Part shown: piece by piece, positions 37,216 through 48,575 of the stretch
Numbering within the stretch: the first letter of the stretch is position 1
Layout of the letters: the number at the start of each line of letters is the position of its first letter
Source of the DNA: Cryphonectria parasitica EP155
Taxonomy: Eukaryota > Ascomycota > Sordariomycetes > Diaporthales > Cryphonectriaceae
Length of the DNA: 64,000 bases
Reading direction: 5' to 3'
NCBI RefSeq assembly: GCF_011745365.1
Contig: NW_024468910.1
Span: 3,252,068 to 3,316,067, forward strand
The notes under the pieces: generated by a model
What the model saw: the letters and a program-made list of their open reading frames with translations, nothing else
Told to the model about the DNA's origin: nothing
Database searches by the model: none
Made by a program: the position numbers and the translations under genes

Positions 37216-39915
37216 CGTGACTTCTTTGTTAGCGCTATGGCGCGTGAGTGGTTGTTTTTAAGTGAGGAAGGTACTGAGATATTAATAATTGTGGGTTCGC
37301 AGGTAGGGCTTGGATGTATGTAGGCAGGTGGAAATAGATGTGGTGCACAGGTAAACTGGCAGATCAATGTCAGCGCATATGCAACCCCGACCACTGCTAA
37401 CAAGGTCTTGCACCAATACTAGGAAGGGATAGAGTGAAGAGGAGGACGGATTTTGATAACAAATGTAGGTGCGCAGGTAGAAATGAATACGGTGGAAATG
37501 TAGGGCTTGGATGTGGTGCTCAGGTAAGAAGTATGCAGATGGAGTCAAGGCAGGTATACTCAGATGAGGATGGGTGCCAAATCGGATCGTTTTCAGAAAC
37601 ACAAGCAGGAAGGTGCGTGGGACTGAATGTCCAAGTGTGCATGTAGATGTGCCAGGACTGAATGTCTAGGTCTGGAGATGGGTGTTTGGAACGAAATGTT
37701 CTGGTACTTACTGGAAGCAGTTGCGTGATCACAGACAAGATGAATGTGTGAGGATAAGGTGTGCTGTTGTGCGGGTTAAGGCGCTGACACAGGGTGCGCG
37801 CAGGTATGCTGGTGAGGATTCTGGAAGAGTATGTCCAAGTCTGCAGGTGGGTGGTGACGATGTTGATGATGATGAACTTTTAACTGTGTTATGATAAAGG
37901 TTGATGGCGAGACTGGTGTTCAGGCTAGAGGGTGGGTGGGGCTGAGGATTGTTGTCGAGAAGAAAGATGTGAAGAAGGGAGGGAAGAGGTTGTTGGAGGA
38001 TAGAAGGTGGAACGAGAAGAGAGACTTGGTAGTGGCAGGGAATTGAGGTTAAATAGATGGGTAGTGGGAGAGGAGAGGGCTGTGACAATTCGAAGAACGT
38101 GACAGGCGACGGTCTGCAACAAGAAGGAAAGAGTGACTGTTTACTTAGAAGCAGCTTGTCGAGGGGGACGAGGAAGGAGCTCTCCTCAGGGTGCACCAAG
38201 TAGGAAGGCACATCGAGGGGTAAGTTGCAGGATAGAAACCGACATAAGTAGCCAGTCGGAGAAGGACTGATCATTATGAAGAGCCCGACATTTTCATATT
38301 CCCCAACAAATGCCAACAGGATTATAGTAGTGCGATCATTATGCGCAATTGAAGCAGCTAATACTGGAGTATAATCGGATTGTTTATTTGCAGTAGACTG
38401 TGAAATTTGAGCCAGTATCAATTGTACAACTTGAATGATGTTCTTCAACTAACGTGGGCCATGTAAGCCTGCCAATCCTCCTTGGAAGACTTGTTCATCA
38501 TATCATCAGGAATCCATACCTTAATTCAGATAAAATACAGACACGTGCACTCTCTAAAATTCAATCTGAAGAGTACAAATGAGAAGCTGGGTAGCACAGA
38601 CCTGAACCGAATACCAGAGCAGATCCCAAGTTTGACAGACTGGGGGAAGGGGTTTGGAGGCTACTACTGCCTGAAGGTTTGAGCGGAATTTGGAAATGGA
38701 AATGAAGTCATCAAGAGCTTTGGCACAGGCCAAGAGAAGGGTCTCGCCCTATGATTTATTAGGACACCGAGGATCGGCACTGGGGGTTTTACTTTTGAAG
38801 CAGACATTTCTCCAGAGTAGTCGAGGACTGGTGCAGGTTCTGAACAGATGGCCTCAGTGTCCTGGCATGACGGGCAGCTCTGGTCTCATTCTTGATCCTG
38901 GAAAGAGGAGCAAGAGAAGCTCTGAGCAAGAACACCAAGACAGAAGTACAGCTGGCGATTTTATGTATAACTGAAAATAACAGAAAAAAGGATTCAACAA
39001 GATGTCGACCAGGCGGCGCTCTCAAGCCTGCGAGGTCCCAAAAGCAGATGCTCCCAAAGCTTGGCAGAGAGATGTCTTTAACATCCGGAATCTCAATCTT
39101 GAGCAGGATGGCGGTTTAGAAAGAAGGACAGGTGAAGAAAAGGCGGGAGAAGATACAGGTATTTATACCTAGAGGATCATGATGGTGTCCTGTGGACAGC
39201 TCTCCACAACCAATGACAAGAATCACAGTTTGACTGACGTTTATATTTGCCATGAACACTGAGTTTGATTTGCTGCCAGCAATCCACAAACAAACTTTGC
39301 AATACGCATCAAACTGACTCACAACAGGTTTGACGTTGAGGACGGAGTTTGCGGACTCAAACATTTCTCCTTTGGGCCGCAGGTTCCACAGCGGCTCCGC
39401 GACGCCTTGGACTCCTGGGAGCCTGGGGTTTTCATGGGGGTGGGGAGGGGGTGGGAGGGGCGAGGAGGAGAAAGGAGCTCAAGGAGCGCCGTTGTGGGAC
39501 GCGCTACCCTCTCCATGCAACCTGGCTGGCTACTGACTGGGCCTGACCTGCTCGCTTTAGGGCTCTAGCGATTCGTGAGAGAGATGAGACCCGGGGGGTG
39601 CGGGGCAGAAACGGCATTGTGTAGCGGCTGGTGGTTTTGGTAAACCCTCCGTATACCGAGGTCTTTCTCCCTGGGCTCGCGTCATCGGACCTTCCGGCCA
39701 TCTCTCTTCCCACACACAGCTGTGTCTGGTCTTCTCTTGTGACCTCAACCAGAATTTTTTCACACACACATAGAGACTTGCTTCTCTAACTTTTCGGCCT
39801 TTTATTGCCTCCAGTTACCGACCTTGATAAAAGCGACAAGACCTGATCTCTTGAAAAAGAGAGGGAGGGAGAGAGTGAGAGGGAAATTGCGCAGGATCGA
39901 GACAGCAGCGTGAAG
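37216..39915. other. Intergenic 2.7 kb between divergent AlkB-like and CoA-ligase genes
   Basis: Divergent promoter region. A 239-codon minus-strand frame (37729-38448) has no ATG near its start and is Pro/Ser/Leu-rich, so I do not call it a gene. The stretch 37290-37700 repeats loosely around 'tagggcttggatgt' (about 37303 and 37501) and 'gtgcacaggta'-like units. CA dinucleotides occur near 39761-39770. Confidence 0.45.
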
Positions 39916-42200
39916 ATGGTCTTTGAACCGCCGAGCTGGGTCCCCAAGCTGCCATTCGGTTAGTTTTCACGTACAAAATTGGTTGCGCGCCGAAAATATA
40001 AGAAGGGCTCGGGTATGAAGGAGAAGAAGAACAAAAGACAAAGGCTCACTCTCGTCTCAGATCCTCCAGACAGCATCCCTGTGGCTGAGTTCACCACCAA
40101 CGACAAGCATGGCCGCCACCCCGCCGCCCAGAGCAGGAATCCCTTCACCTGCGGTCTCACGGGCAAGACATTCTCCCTAGGCGAGTTCAGTGCAAGGCGT
40201 GAGGCCCTCGCACGCGCGATCGGGAAGCGTCTCGGGTGGCAGCCGAACGAGGAGACAGAGTGGGATAAAGTGGCATGCATATTCTCATTCAACACGGTAC
40301 GTACTGCTACTACTGCTGATTACACATGATTTGCCCGCGTTCTTTCTTTTTTCGGGCTCTTTAAGACATCGAGGAACGAAAACACGTGCCTGTGCGACAA
40401 TGCAGTGTGCCGCCCCCCCCCCCCTTCCCCACACACTGTGCTGATTGGATACCTCTCGATTGCCCGCAGATCGACTACATGACGGTCGCATATGCTGTTC
40501 ACAGGCTTAATGGCATTGTCACGCCCGCCAATGCGGCCTACTCGGCGCAGGAGCTCGCACATCAGCTTAAGTCCTCTGGTGCAACGGTCCTATTCGTTGG
40601 GGGCCCGCAGCTCAAGGTTGGCCTCGAGGCAGCCCAGGCTGCCGGGATCCCCAACGATCGGGTGTGGTTGATGGGCATGCCGGGTTTCGAAAAAGCCGAT
40701 GGCTTCGTGAGCGTCGAGGATCTCATCTCCGAGGGACAGAAGGCCAAGGAGCTCGATGTGCTGAGGTGGACCAAGGGCCAGGGCGCACGCCAGGTCGCGT
40801 TCCTCTGCTATTCTAGCGGCACCTCGGGCCTGCCCAAGGCCGTCATGATCTCCCACCTGAATGTCATAGCGAACACGATGCAGTTTGCCACCCATGAGAG
40901 CCACGCGAGGAAGAAGTTTGGCATTGGCCTGCAGGCCTCGCTCGGGCTGCTACCATTTAGCCACATCTATGGTCTCGTCATCATGGCGCACGGCAATGTC
41001 TGGCGCGGTGACGAGGTCATTGTGCTGCCCAAGTTCGAAATGCCAACGTTCCTCGCTGCTATCGAGCGGTTCAAGCTGAACACATTATATCTGGTATGTG
41101 ATATAACCGCATATCGCTCGTTATGTATCGCCGATGTATCAATTTTTTTTCTTCTTTTGTGTGTGTGTTGACATTCTGCCACCAGGTCCCACCTATCGTC
41201 ATTCGCATGACGAGAAGCCCCGACGAGTGTAAAAAGTTCAACCTTGACAGCGTTAGGGTGGTCTACTGTGGAGCGGCACCACTGGGAGAGGAAACTGTTG
41301 CGGATATGAAGAAGCTCTATCCAAAGTGGCGAGTAGCACAAGGATATGGTAGGTTTCTTTCGCTTCTTCATCCCTTTTTCTCAGGTCCATAAATTGCAGC
41401 GACGCGTGTGCTGGTACTGAACATGTATGATCTAGGCATGACCGAGCTCGCGACATTAGCTGTCTCCTCCAGCGAACACGACATCATGCCCAAGTCCTCT
41501 GGCTCCATCTGCCCGGCGACTAGGGCCAAGATCATCGGGCTGGACGGGAAGGAGGTCACTGAGTATGACGTGCCCGGCGAGCTCTGGATACAATCGCCGT
41601 CTGCGACCCTCGGCTACCTCAACAACGTCAAGTCCACTGCCGAGACCTTCGTGCACGATCAGGATGGCCGCTGGGTCAGGACAGGCGACGAGGCGCTGGT
41701 GACGCTGGCTCCTTCTGGTATCGAGCACGTGGTGATAGTCGACCGGATCAAAGAGCTTATCAAGGTCAAAGGTGCGCATGAACACAAACCCCCCACCCTC
41801 TATTGCAGCTGCCTACGAGGACACATGAGGGAAAAGTGACTGCTGACATCGACTTCCACCATACTTAGGCCACCAGGTTGCCCCCGCCGAGCTCGAGGCC
41901 CACCTGCTCTCTCACCCTGCCGTGGCCGACTGCGCTGTCATCCAAATCCCCGATGACCGAGCCGGCGAGGTTCCCAAGGCGTTTGTCGTTAAAGCGCCGG
42001 CGTTCGCAGGCAAGCCGGAAGACGAAGTCACCTCGGCAATACTCAAGCATGTCGAAGAGCACAAGGCCCCCTACAAGTGGATCAAAGGTGGCATCGAGTA
42101 CCTGGATGAGGTACCCAAGAGCCCCAGTGGGAAAATCTTGAGGCGCCTTTTGAGGGACAAAGAGAAGGCTGCTAGGGCAAAGGCTGGCCCCAGATTGTGA
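39916..42200 (+). CDS. 4-coumarate-CoA-ligase-like acyl-CoA synthetase with PTS1-type C-terminus
   Basis: Adenylate-forming ligase that couples an aromatic or fatty acid to CoA via an acyl-AMP. Six exons (39916-39958, 40061-40296, 40470-41093, 41186-41348, 41436-41771, 41869-42200) give 577 residues, phases closing. The N-terminus MVFEPPSWVPKLPFDPPDSI is typical of fungal 4CL-like proteins. The AMP-binding signature YSSGTSGLPKA is at 207-217, followed by GLLPFSHIYG, QGYGMTE, TGDEALV and the hinge DRIKELIKVKGHQVAPAELE. The catalytic lysine lies in KSPSGKILRR. The last three residues are PRL, a permissive type-1 peroxisomal signal, so import into peroxisomes is likely. Acid specificity cannot be told from sequence; fungal relatives act on phenylpropanoids, fatty acids or secondary-metabolite precursors. 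Intron 2 carries a 12-C run. Confidence 0.94.
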
Positions 42201-42512
42201 TCGATTCATGCAAATAGAAATAGAGAATGTATCGATATTCTGGACATACATATCTTGGAGTTCTGGCTGCTATGAATGGGAGGGGGGATAGAATTAGTTA
42301 GCAGCACTAGCAACATAGCAATTCGTACACAGCAAGAGCTTCAGGAGCTTCTAATCTTGTATTGAGATATCTGGCATTGTGTGTCACTACTAAGCAGCAA
42401 TCTAGCATCATGCTATCGATCCTTTCCCTTCCTTTTCCTTCCTTGGTCACTCCTGTCGTCCATCCTCACCCTTCACCTGTTCAACCCAAAATAGTACACT
42501 AATTTTCTCACC
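42201..42512. other. Short intergenic region
   Basis: 312 bases with a CCTT-rich pyrimidine tract at about 42420-42445, probably the leader of the next gene. Nothing else is evident. Confidence 0.45.
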
Positions 42513-43030
42513 ATGGGTATTTGGCAGCTCAACATTGAGGCCTATCATTGTCGTCGAGACCCAAACCACCCTGACCAAGAGCCCATTCCCCCTCCCATCT
42601 TTCGACCTGCAACCCTTCTCTTTCCCAACGAGATGGAGCCTCAGGATTCAGGTAAGCAGACAATCGCGTCCTCTCTCGCCTGCCAATCAATATCCCCACC
42701 TCTCTTCTACCCTGGCCTTAATCTCTCCATTTCACTCGCCATAGTCTTCTGCTGACAAGCTTAATCGTCTTATTGCAATGATTAGGCTCCCCTGGTCGAC
42801 CTTCTCAGCAGGCTCTTCGTGCTGATTTTGGACGCATTGGCGGCCTGCAAGCTGGCATTCTTGCTGATGCTGAGACGCGTCGTACTCTCGCTGACGTGAC
42901 CTTCATGGCCACGAGCAGCTTCATGGCCTACCATGTGCTGAAGCCCATTGCTCAAGCCAAGCCTGTTCATGCTATCGGTGCGACTCTGGGCCTGGCAGCA
43001 GCCATGTTCCTTCATAGTGTTCGTCACTAA
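42513..43030 (+). CDS. Small single-pass membrane protein, uncharacterised
   Basis: Two exons, 42513-42651 and 42786-43030, encode 127 residues; the 134-nt intron has a GTAAGC donor and a TTAG acceptor, and the phase closes. The start at 42513 (MGIWQLNIEAYHCRRDPNHP) follows a pyrimidine-rich leader with a CACC before the ATG. A second in-frame ATG at 42633 would give 87 residues. The C-terminal half is conserved-looking: RRTLADVTFMATSSFMAYHV, then a hydrophobic segment AIGATLGLAAAMFL near the end, which could be a tail anchor. I do not recognise the family. A possible extra exon further downstream is described separately. It follows the CoA ligase by 312 bases on the same strand; a functional link is not shown. 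Confidence 0.6.
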
Positions 43031-43198
43031 TCCTCCTTTCGACGAGATACAATAATCATTCACAAGAGTGAGCATAATTCTTTTACTCCTCCTTCATCAA
43101 CAAGCTCCTCATGATCCCCTGGATACCCACATTTTTGTTTTCTTTCCAGTTTGCAGTATGTGTAACAAGCTAATATTTTTCTCGTGTTTGGAACTACA

Positions 43199-43387
43199 GA
43201 AGAGGTATTCGGACATGTGCTTAGGAGGGATTCAATGGATGATTGGGATAGGAGCAAACAGGACATGGCAGAGCAGGGCGAGCTGGACCAGATGACATCT
43301 GTACACAAGGTAGAAGAAAGGACAGAACAAGCCAGCTCATCAGCGCCTGCAGTGAATGACAAAGGGTGGACCTCAACAATTGCATAA
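43199..43387 (+). other. Possible alternative last exon of the small membrane protein gene
   Basis: A 62-codon open segment ending in TAA encodes a hydrophilic, charged tail (EVFGHVLRRDSMDDWD... to ...KGWTSTIA). It is preceded by a good acceptor (GGAACTACAG) with a branch-like GCTAAT upstream, and a GTGAGC donor lies at 43066. That intron joins in the frame of the preceding TAA-terminated reading frame, and a weaker donor at 43016 (GTGTTC) would splice out the stop and keep the frame. It could equally be a 3'-UTR intron with a chance open frame. Confidence 0.3.
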
Positions 43388-43460
43388 AAGCGAGCACTGC
43401 GCAAGACGATGGCCCTCCGTAAAAGAATGAGATTCTCTTCAATAGTTGTCGTACTGTCTT

Positions 43461-44604
43461 CTATGTTCCGCTCCCTGAGAACGTCAACGTCTGTCCTACT
43501 ACCGACTTCAAGACTGTATCCGTAGGAATTCCCGGTACCGTCCCATTTCCACCTTGCATGATGGACGCAAAGCTGTTGGAGACCAATTGGATGCCGCTGG
43601 AGAAGCCTGCGCCATCAAACTCGCAGTGACCTCCATTGGGCGTGTTGTCTGCGGTCTGGAGGGCACCCACCTGCTGGGCGCTGAGGCCCGCGTCGGTGGC
43701 GAGCTGCTCAAACGCGCTGATCGACTGGGGGATGGACTGCTGCAGCTCGGCCAGGTCGTCCTGTGAGGACTGGAAATGGATCTTGGTGGTCGAGACTACC
43801 TGGCTCGCGTTCACAAATTCGACCTGCGGGGCCAGGCCACCACACATGAGCAGCACGCCCGTCCCTGCGAAGCTGGCCATGTGCGCGGGCACGAAGAAGC
43901 CAGACAGCGTGAGCGAGCCGCCCGACACGCCCGTGAAGAAGACGTTGGACGAGTTGAACGCGACCATCTGCGGGAGAACCTGCTGCACGAGATCGTTGAC
44001 GGCCTGCGAGTGCGCGACGCCGTCCGGCCGCTCGAGGCCCTGCGGCTGGCCTGTCGACTGGCCCCAGAGGAGCTGCTCCGAGGGCGCGAGGATGACGACG
44101 CCCATCAGCCCTGCCTGGACGGCCTGGTTGGGGAAATCGAAAAAGGACTGGCCTCCGTCGCCGTGGAGGAGGACGTTCAGGCCCATTGCGCCTTGGGCTC
44201 CGGCCTGCTGGGTTGCGCCTTGGATGCCGGTCGTCGTTGCGAACTGGTCTGCGGGAGCGCTGATCCTGAAGCGGAGGTTGAGGCCACTGTGTGAACGAGG
44301 TGTTATTAGCTGATAACTTTCAGTGTGCGAAACACACAGAAGTACAAGAAGAAGGAGAAGCGAAAGATGGCCTTGGCTGGCATGTGATTGCTTACTTGAC
44401 CGTCGCATTCGTGTCCATGATAGTAGATCCATCTGTCGCCTGAGATATCCCTTGAGGGATCGCTGCCGCCTGCTGCTGAAGTGTTTGAGCCTTTACACTA
44501 CCGCTTCCTCCGCCTCTGTTCTTTGGCACCGCGCAGGCATCTTTGGCGAAGAAGCTGAGGAGGGCGAGGAGGGTGACACCGACTGGCGAACGAATGGTCA
44601 ACAT
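43461..44604 (-). CDS. Secreted alpha/beta-hydrolase-like protein
   Basis: Predicted extracellular esterase-like enzyme; substrate unknown. Exons 44604-44396 and 44286-43461 give 344 residues. The signal peptide is residues 1-25 (basic LTIRS, hydrophobic VTLLALLSFF, cleavage after ACA). An acceptor sits directly before the ATG, so there is probably a 5'-UTR intron. The hydrolase fold shows an oxyanion-type LLHGDGG (about 109-115), the nucleophile elbow FTGVSGGS with S191, and a late GGHCEF that may supply the catalytic histidine. NATV and FNSSN/VNASQ are potential N-glycosylation sites. The closest fungal proteins I recall are annotated only as hypothetical or misleadingly as 'cyclin-like F-box'. 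The C-terminal GSGT end shows no GPI signal. Confidence 0.75.
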
Positions 44605-45293
44605 TCTGAAAGTATAAAAATTAGAGAGACGAATGTAAATTGTGTAAAAGGTCTGGACCAGCCACCTCCTAATCAATCAATTATCTTTCACCGCAGGTAA
44701 GGAGGAGAAAGAGAAGCAGCAGTCTTGCACCATGAGAAGAGAGAGACACACACATACCCATTTTTTTGCAGCGAGCCCCTACATTTCAATTGATTTCATC
44801 AACACTAGTTGACCAGTTGACCTTGACGAATCGGTTTGGCGCTCTTGGCGTTGTAGAGACTTGTCGTGAGTGTTTTGGGTCGGTCTTACAAGACTGCAAT
44901 GCACTGCACATCACCCCGACAAGTCGACAGAGCCCATGATCTTTTCCGACTCCAAATGTAAGAGAATTTGACGAAACATGGGATGATCTAGACGAAGCTC
45001 TCCCGCTTAGCCTTCCTAGGTTTGCTCACCTCTTCTTGGCTGACACTCTCGCGTGGCTTGTGCCAAGCACAGGGTGACCTCCGTTTCTTGGCAGCTGTTT
45101 TGGTCTGCAGCGAACAGCTCGGATCAAGTTATGAGTTTACAACCCCTTGGGGTCTCCGCCTGTCAACTAATAATCATTTCATACTTTCAGAGAAGGGATG
45201 AACCGACCACTTCTTGAAGCAGAGCATGGGCCTCTTGGTCAAGTGCTGTCTTTCATATTTAGTCTTGCGTGTCTATTTCCGAGCTGTTGATCT

Positions 45294-45550
45294 TCAAGTA
45301 GCCTTCGAGATCAACAGAACCTCCCAAGGCTGATAGTATGAATTGCGGTGGATGCCAGTGAGGTGTTGTTTCTCAAGGCTCGAAATGTCGCTCGAGGACA
45401 GACTAACAGCTTGAACCTTGGCATCAGTACCGACATTGGTGAGGATCACACACATCAAACTTACAAGTGATTTTGGTCTGCAACATTGATATCGACATTC
45501 TGCTCCTTGACTAGTAACTTAATTGTCTCCGCCTTTACAACAGATGCAGC
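45294..45550 (-). pseudogene. Ankyrin-repeat gene remnant
   Basis: On the minus strand 45550-45461 encodes AETIKLLVKEQNVDINVADQ, a textbook helix-2/loop portion of an ankyrin repeat as found in large fungal ankyrin proteins. The frame then stops at TAA, although a GTAAGT overlaps that point and might be a donor. The next segment, 45455-45294, is a 53-codon open frame (AKVQAVSLSSSDISSLEKQH). Further upstream the sequence carries only broken fragments such as ARLHTAARAQ near 46.07 kb. I read it as a degraded ankyrin gene; a multi-exon functional gene is less likely because no complete repeat array or start could be found. Confidence 0.5.
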
Positions 45551-47036
45551 GGAACTCTAGCTCTTTAGTCACATCAACAAGGCATTAATTAAGGTATGCA
45601 AGGACAGAAGAACTGATCCTCTGTGTTGCGCACTGCAGTCTGGCCTATCCACGTCTATGAACCCGACACCTGAGCAGTTGACCACTACAATAAGACATTC
45701 AAGCTTCTCAAGACTTATGCCTGAAGAGCGATCGAACGGTTTCGATAAACGCTTGTCGGAGAAAAGGAAGAAGGAAACGTTCAAGATCCCGAAGAAGTGG
45801 ACTAGAGAATCCTTTCCTATCTTTGGTCCCCACCACAACGCATCGTGGAATCCAAATGCTCAGCTTCTGGTCTCTTCGATGGAGTCCACCCAGCTCATCA
45901 CATGCCGAGAGGAGACACATGGACTCTACATTTGGACTGCCTGACGCTACCTTAAGAATATGCTTCAACCCAAAAGGCTCGGCGTGACAGTGGGCGGGAT
46001 CTTGCCAGCTAGACCTCTGAGCCCTGGCAGCCGTATGGAGACGTGCACTGAATAGCCTCACCGAGCTTGGCCCCCTGTTCAAACATGAAGATATTGACAC
46101 GAACGATCTACCATCCACCGTTCTAGTCTCCAGGGTAAAATTTGTTCCCGAGCAAGAAAGATCTATCATTTCATGAACCACCAGTTCTTCATCTTGCCGT
46201 CATAGTTTGACCAGTCAAATAATTCGCAGACTCTAGCCTGGAGATCCGCCGGCCAGTCTCCACATTAAGACTACAGTACTATGTATCAAGTAATTAAATT
46301 CCTGACATTGATGTTGACGAAACTATCTTTGGCTCATGGTTACGTTTTTGACAGGCGTGGATAGCCCAGACAATACCACAAACGGTTCGCTGGTGGGTTA
46401 TGATGATAAAGAGGTCCACTGCCCTTCGCAAAGTCAGCCCGGTTCGAAAGGGCAATACAGAACCGAATTGACAAGAGCCAAGAAGGAGTCCTCAAGGGGT
46501 TCCTCAAGTGGCCATAGCATATGCATGCTGTCCTCCTATTCCTGCACCCCATACTTGCCATCAACATACCATGTACGCAGGGTCGCATTCGGCCTCTTTA
46601 GCGAGCTCTTGCTATCGATTTTGGGCGAAGTGGACATGGGTACTGTATGGCTCAATGCCAACGTGACCCAGAACCCGAGGCGAGCTTTTGGACGACGAAA
46701 AGCCCCCTGGTATGTTAGTATGAAGCGGCAGAGGCAGCAGCAGCACAGCGGCCCCTGATTTCAAGGACGGCGTACCCTGCTCAGGGGAGAACACAAAAGC
46801 CAGAGCGAGAACCAATGGGAGGTTCAGGGCCCTGTGGGGAGAACCACTCTGCCGTTGCCACCCTGTGGTTCCACAAATAAATACTACTACTACGGTGAAT
46901 AAATATGCAGATCCAATCATGCACTGGCTCCTCGATCCAGGCCACCCATGCGCCTCTATAAATATTGAGAAGACTCGTCGTCTTCGATCTAATTCTGCGT
47001 AAGATTGGCAGCTCGCGAGATGGGACCTGACAGGTG

Positions 47037-47040
<4 letters not shown>

Positions 47041-47075
<35 letters not shown>
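47041..47075. repeat. (TG)17 microsatellite
   Basis: Uninterrupted TG tract in intergenic sequence, preceded by AGGTGTAGG like the tract at 48431. Confidence 0.95.
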
Positions 47076-47077
<2 letters not shown>

Positions 47078-48430
47078 GTTGTAAGTACTTGGACTCCTCA
47101 AACATTCATTGAATGAGGGGGGGGCATGAGTCCCGGGTTATATTATTTAACCGATGCCTTTGACACGCACGCAGTTGGCTGCTCAGGCTCGCTTGCCTTG
47201 GTGGCGTTTTTTTGCGCCGCAGGAGATTGATAGCGCAATTACAGGGTAGCGAAGATCGTCGGTAGATCTCCACAACACGCACCATAATGGTATAATTTTG
47301 TGATAAACTACGTATAATAGCAGCATAAAGTACTATGTATCGACCCTCTCACCCCTCTCTCTGCCTCTTCCCCCTTACATAGTACATTGCCTACGCACCT
47401 ATGTTACAGCACGAGTGGACGCCTGTCGCAACGCTTTTGCCCCACTGCCCAGGGCGTATGGACCGGGAAAATCAAGTTATATGGTTCCAGACTACCGGAG
47501 CTCTGTGCCAAAAGCAACGGGTAGACCCGCGACATCATGGGTCTGGTTTGCCCAAGCCACTTTGTTTGATGGGCTCCTTTTTCTTCCCACAAACCGAACG
47601 TCTGGTCCTGTACCATAGTAGTAAGATGGATAACAGGAGAAGGGCATCTATCTTGTCACAACATGTGGAGGGGACGGAGGGTACTGAATCCTCATTGGTT
47701 CATCTGCTGTGCCTAACAGGATCTGACACCTGGCCGTTGAGAAATGACAAAAATTCCTCCGAATTTATAGTTCTGGCATTCATACTAGCAATCAATGCAA
47801 GTCGGTGTAGCCGAGCGTCAAACTTCTGCAGGGGACGCATAGAACCGCTTAGCTTGTGAACCAGGTGACATGACCCACCGACGAAAGAATTGCCTACTAC
47901 AGTAGAAAGATAACAGTCAAACCCTTGACAGGTTTTTCTTCAGGGAGGGGGGAACGTGACCCAAGCCTACCGTACCCCAGAGATCCGTCCCATAGGCCAC
48001 TTCCAAGGTTGCCAAAATGAACTGCCCACTGGCGATGGGACGGAATTTGCCATTCGGACGATCGAGTCATTCGATCTCTAAAATCTTGAACCCCCCCCCC
48101 CCCTTTGTCAAATGTCCTTTCTCTGCCGCCAAAGTAGGGACCATATTGCGTGCCATGAGACAGATGGGTGCATATTGAACAGGTCCGTCCGGCCGTTCCC
48201 CGAACCAAAATACGCAAGAGTGCCTTTGACCATATCGCTGTGGACGAGTTTGTAAATGGGCGACGAGGCGACGTTCCGGTCGTGCCTCCAGGTTCTTCTT
48301 GTCTTGCCTTCTACTTCATTTCCTTGTAACAATTTGGCAAGCCTTTTCTTTTCCTTTTTCAAACAAGGGAGTCTTCCAGTGATATCTTCAACTTTGGGCG
48401 TGTGGATGTGTATATGCCCAGAGGTGTAGG

Positions 48431-48455
48431 TGTGTGTGTGTGTGTGTGTGTGTGT
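48431..48455. repeat. (TG)12 microsatellite
   Basis: Uninterrupted TG tract 120 bases before the seven-helix receptor gene, preceded by AGGTGTAGG. Confidence 0.95.
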
Positions 48456-48575
48456 CCAAGGACTCACAATGTTTTGACAAGGACTTTATGTGTTCTGTTC
48501 TTTGTTCTTTCTCTCCTCTGTTTCTTTCCTTTTAGGGAATACCGTTATCGCAGAGTCGCATAGGGTGGGAGGATA

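Larger units (their letters stand above)
44605..48575. other. Gene-poor 4-kb region
   Basis: Apart from the ankyrin relic at 45.3-45.6 kb I see no gene. It holds TG microsatellites at 47041-47075 and 48431-48455, both preceded by the same AGGTGTAGG, a 13-C run (48091-48103) and three copies of GTACTATGTA, two of them inverted (47330-47339 and 47376-47385). Open frames of 140-157 codons here have no recognisable domain. Confidence 0.45.

Noticed and set aside
37729..38448. 239-codon minus-strand frame upstream of the AlkB-like gene
   Set aside because: No ATG near the start, Ser/Pro/Leu-rich translation with no domain. More likely leader or promoter sequence with few stops.
14190..42200. Dioxygenase, zinc-cluster factor and CoA ligase as one aromatic-catabolic cluster
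   Set aside because: They are 25 kb apart with housekeeping genes (TRM44, eIF1, EOS1, ATP12) in between, so co-localisation is not meaningful.
46436..46460. GGTTCGAAAGG as a tRNA B box
   Set aside because: No A box at a suitable distance upstream and no cloverleaf pairing could be drawn. Other GGTTC-type sites in the window failed the same way.
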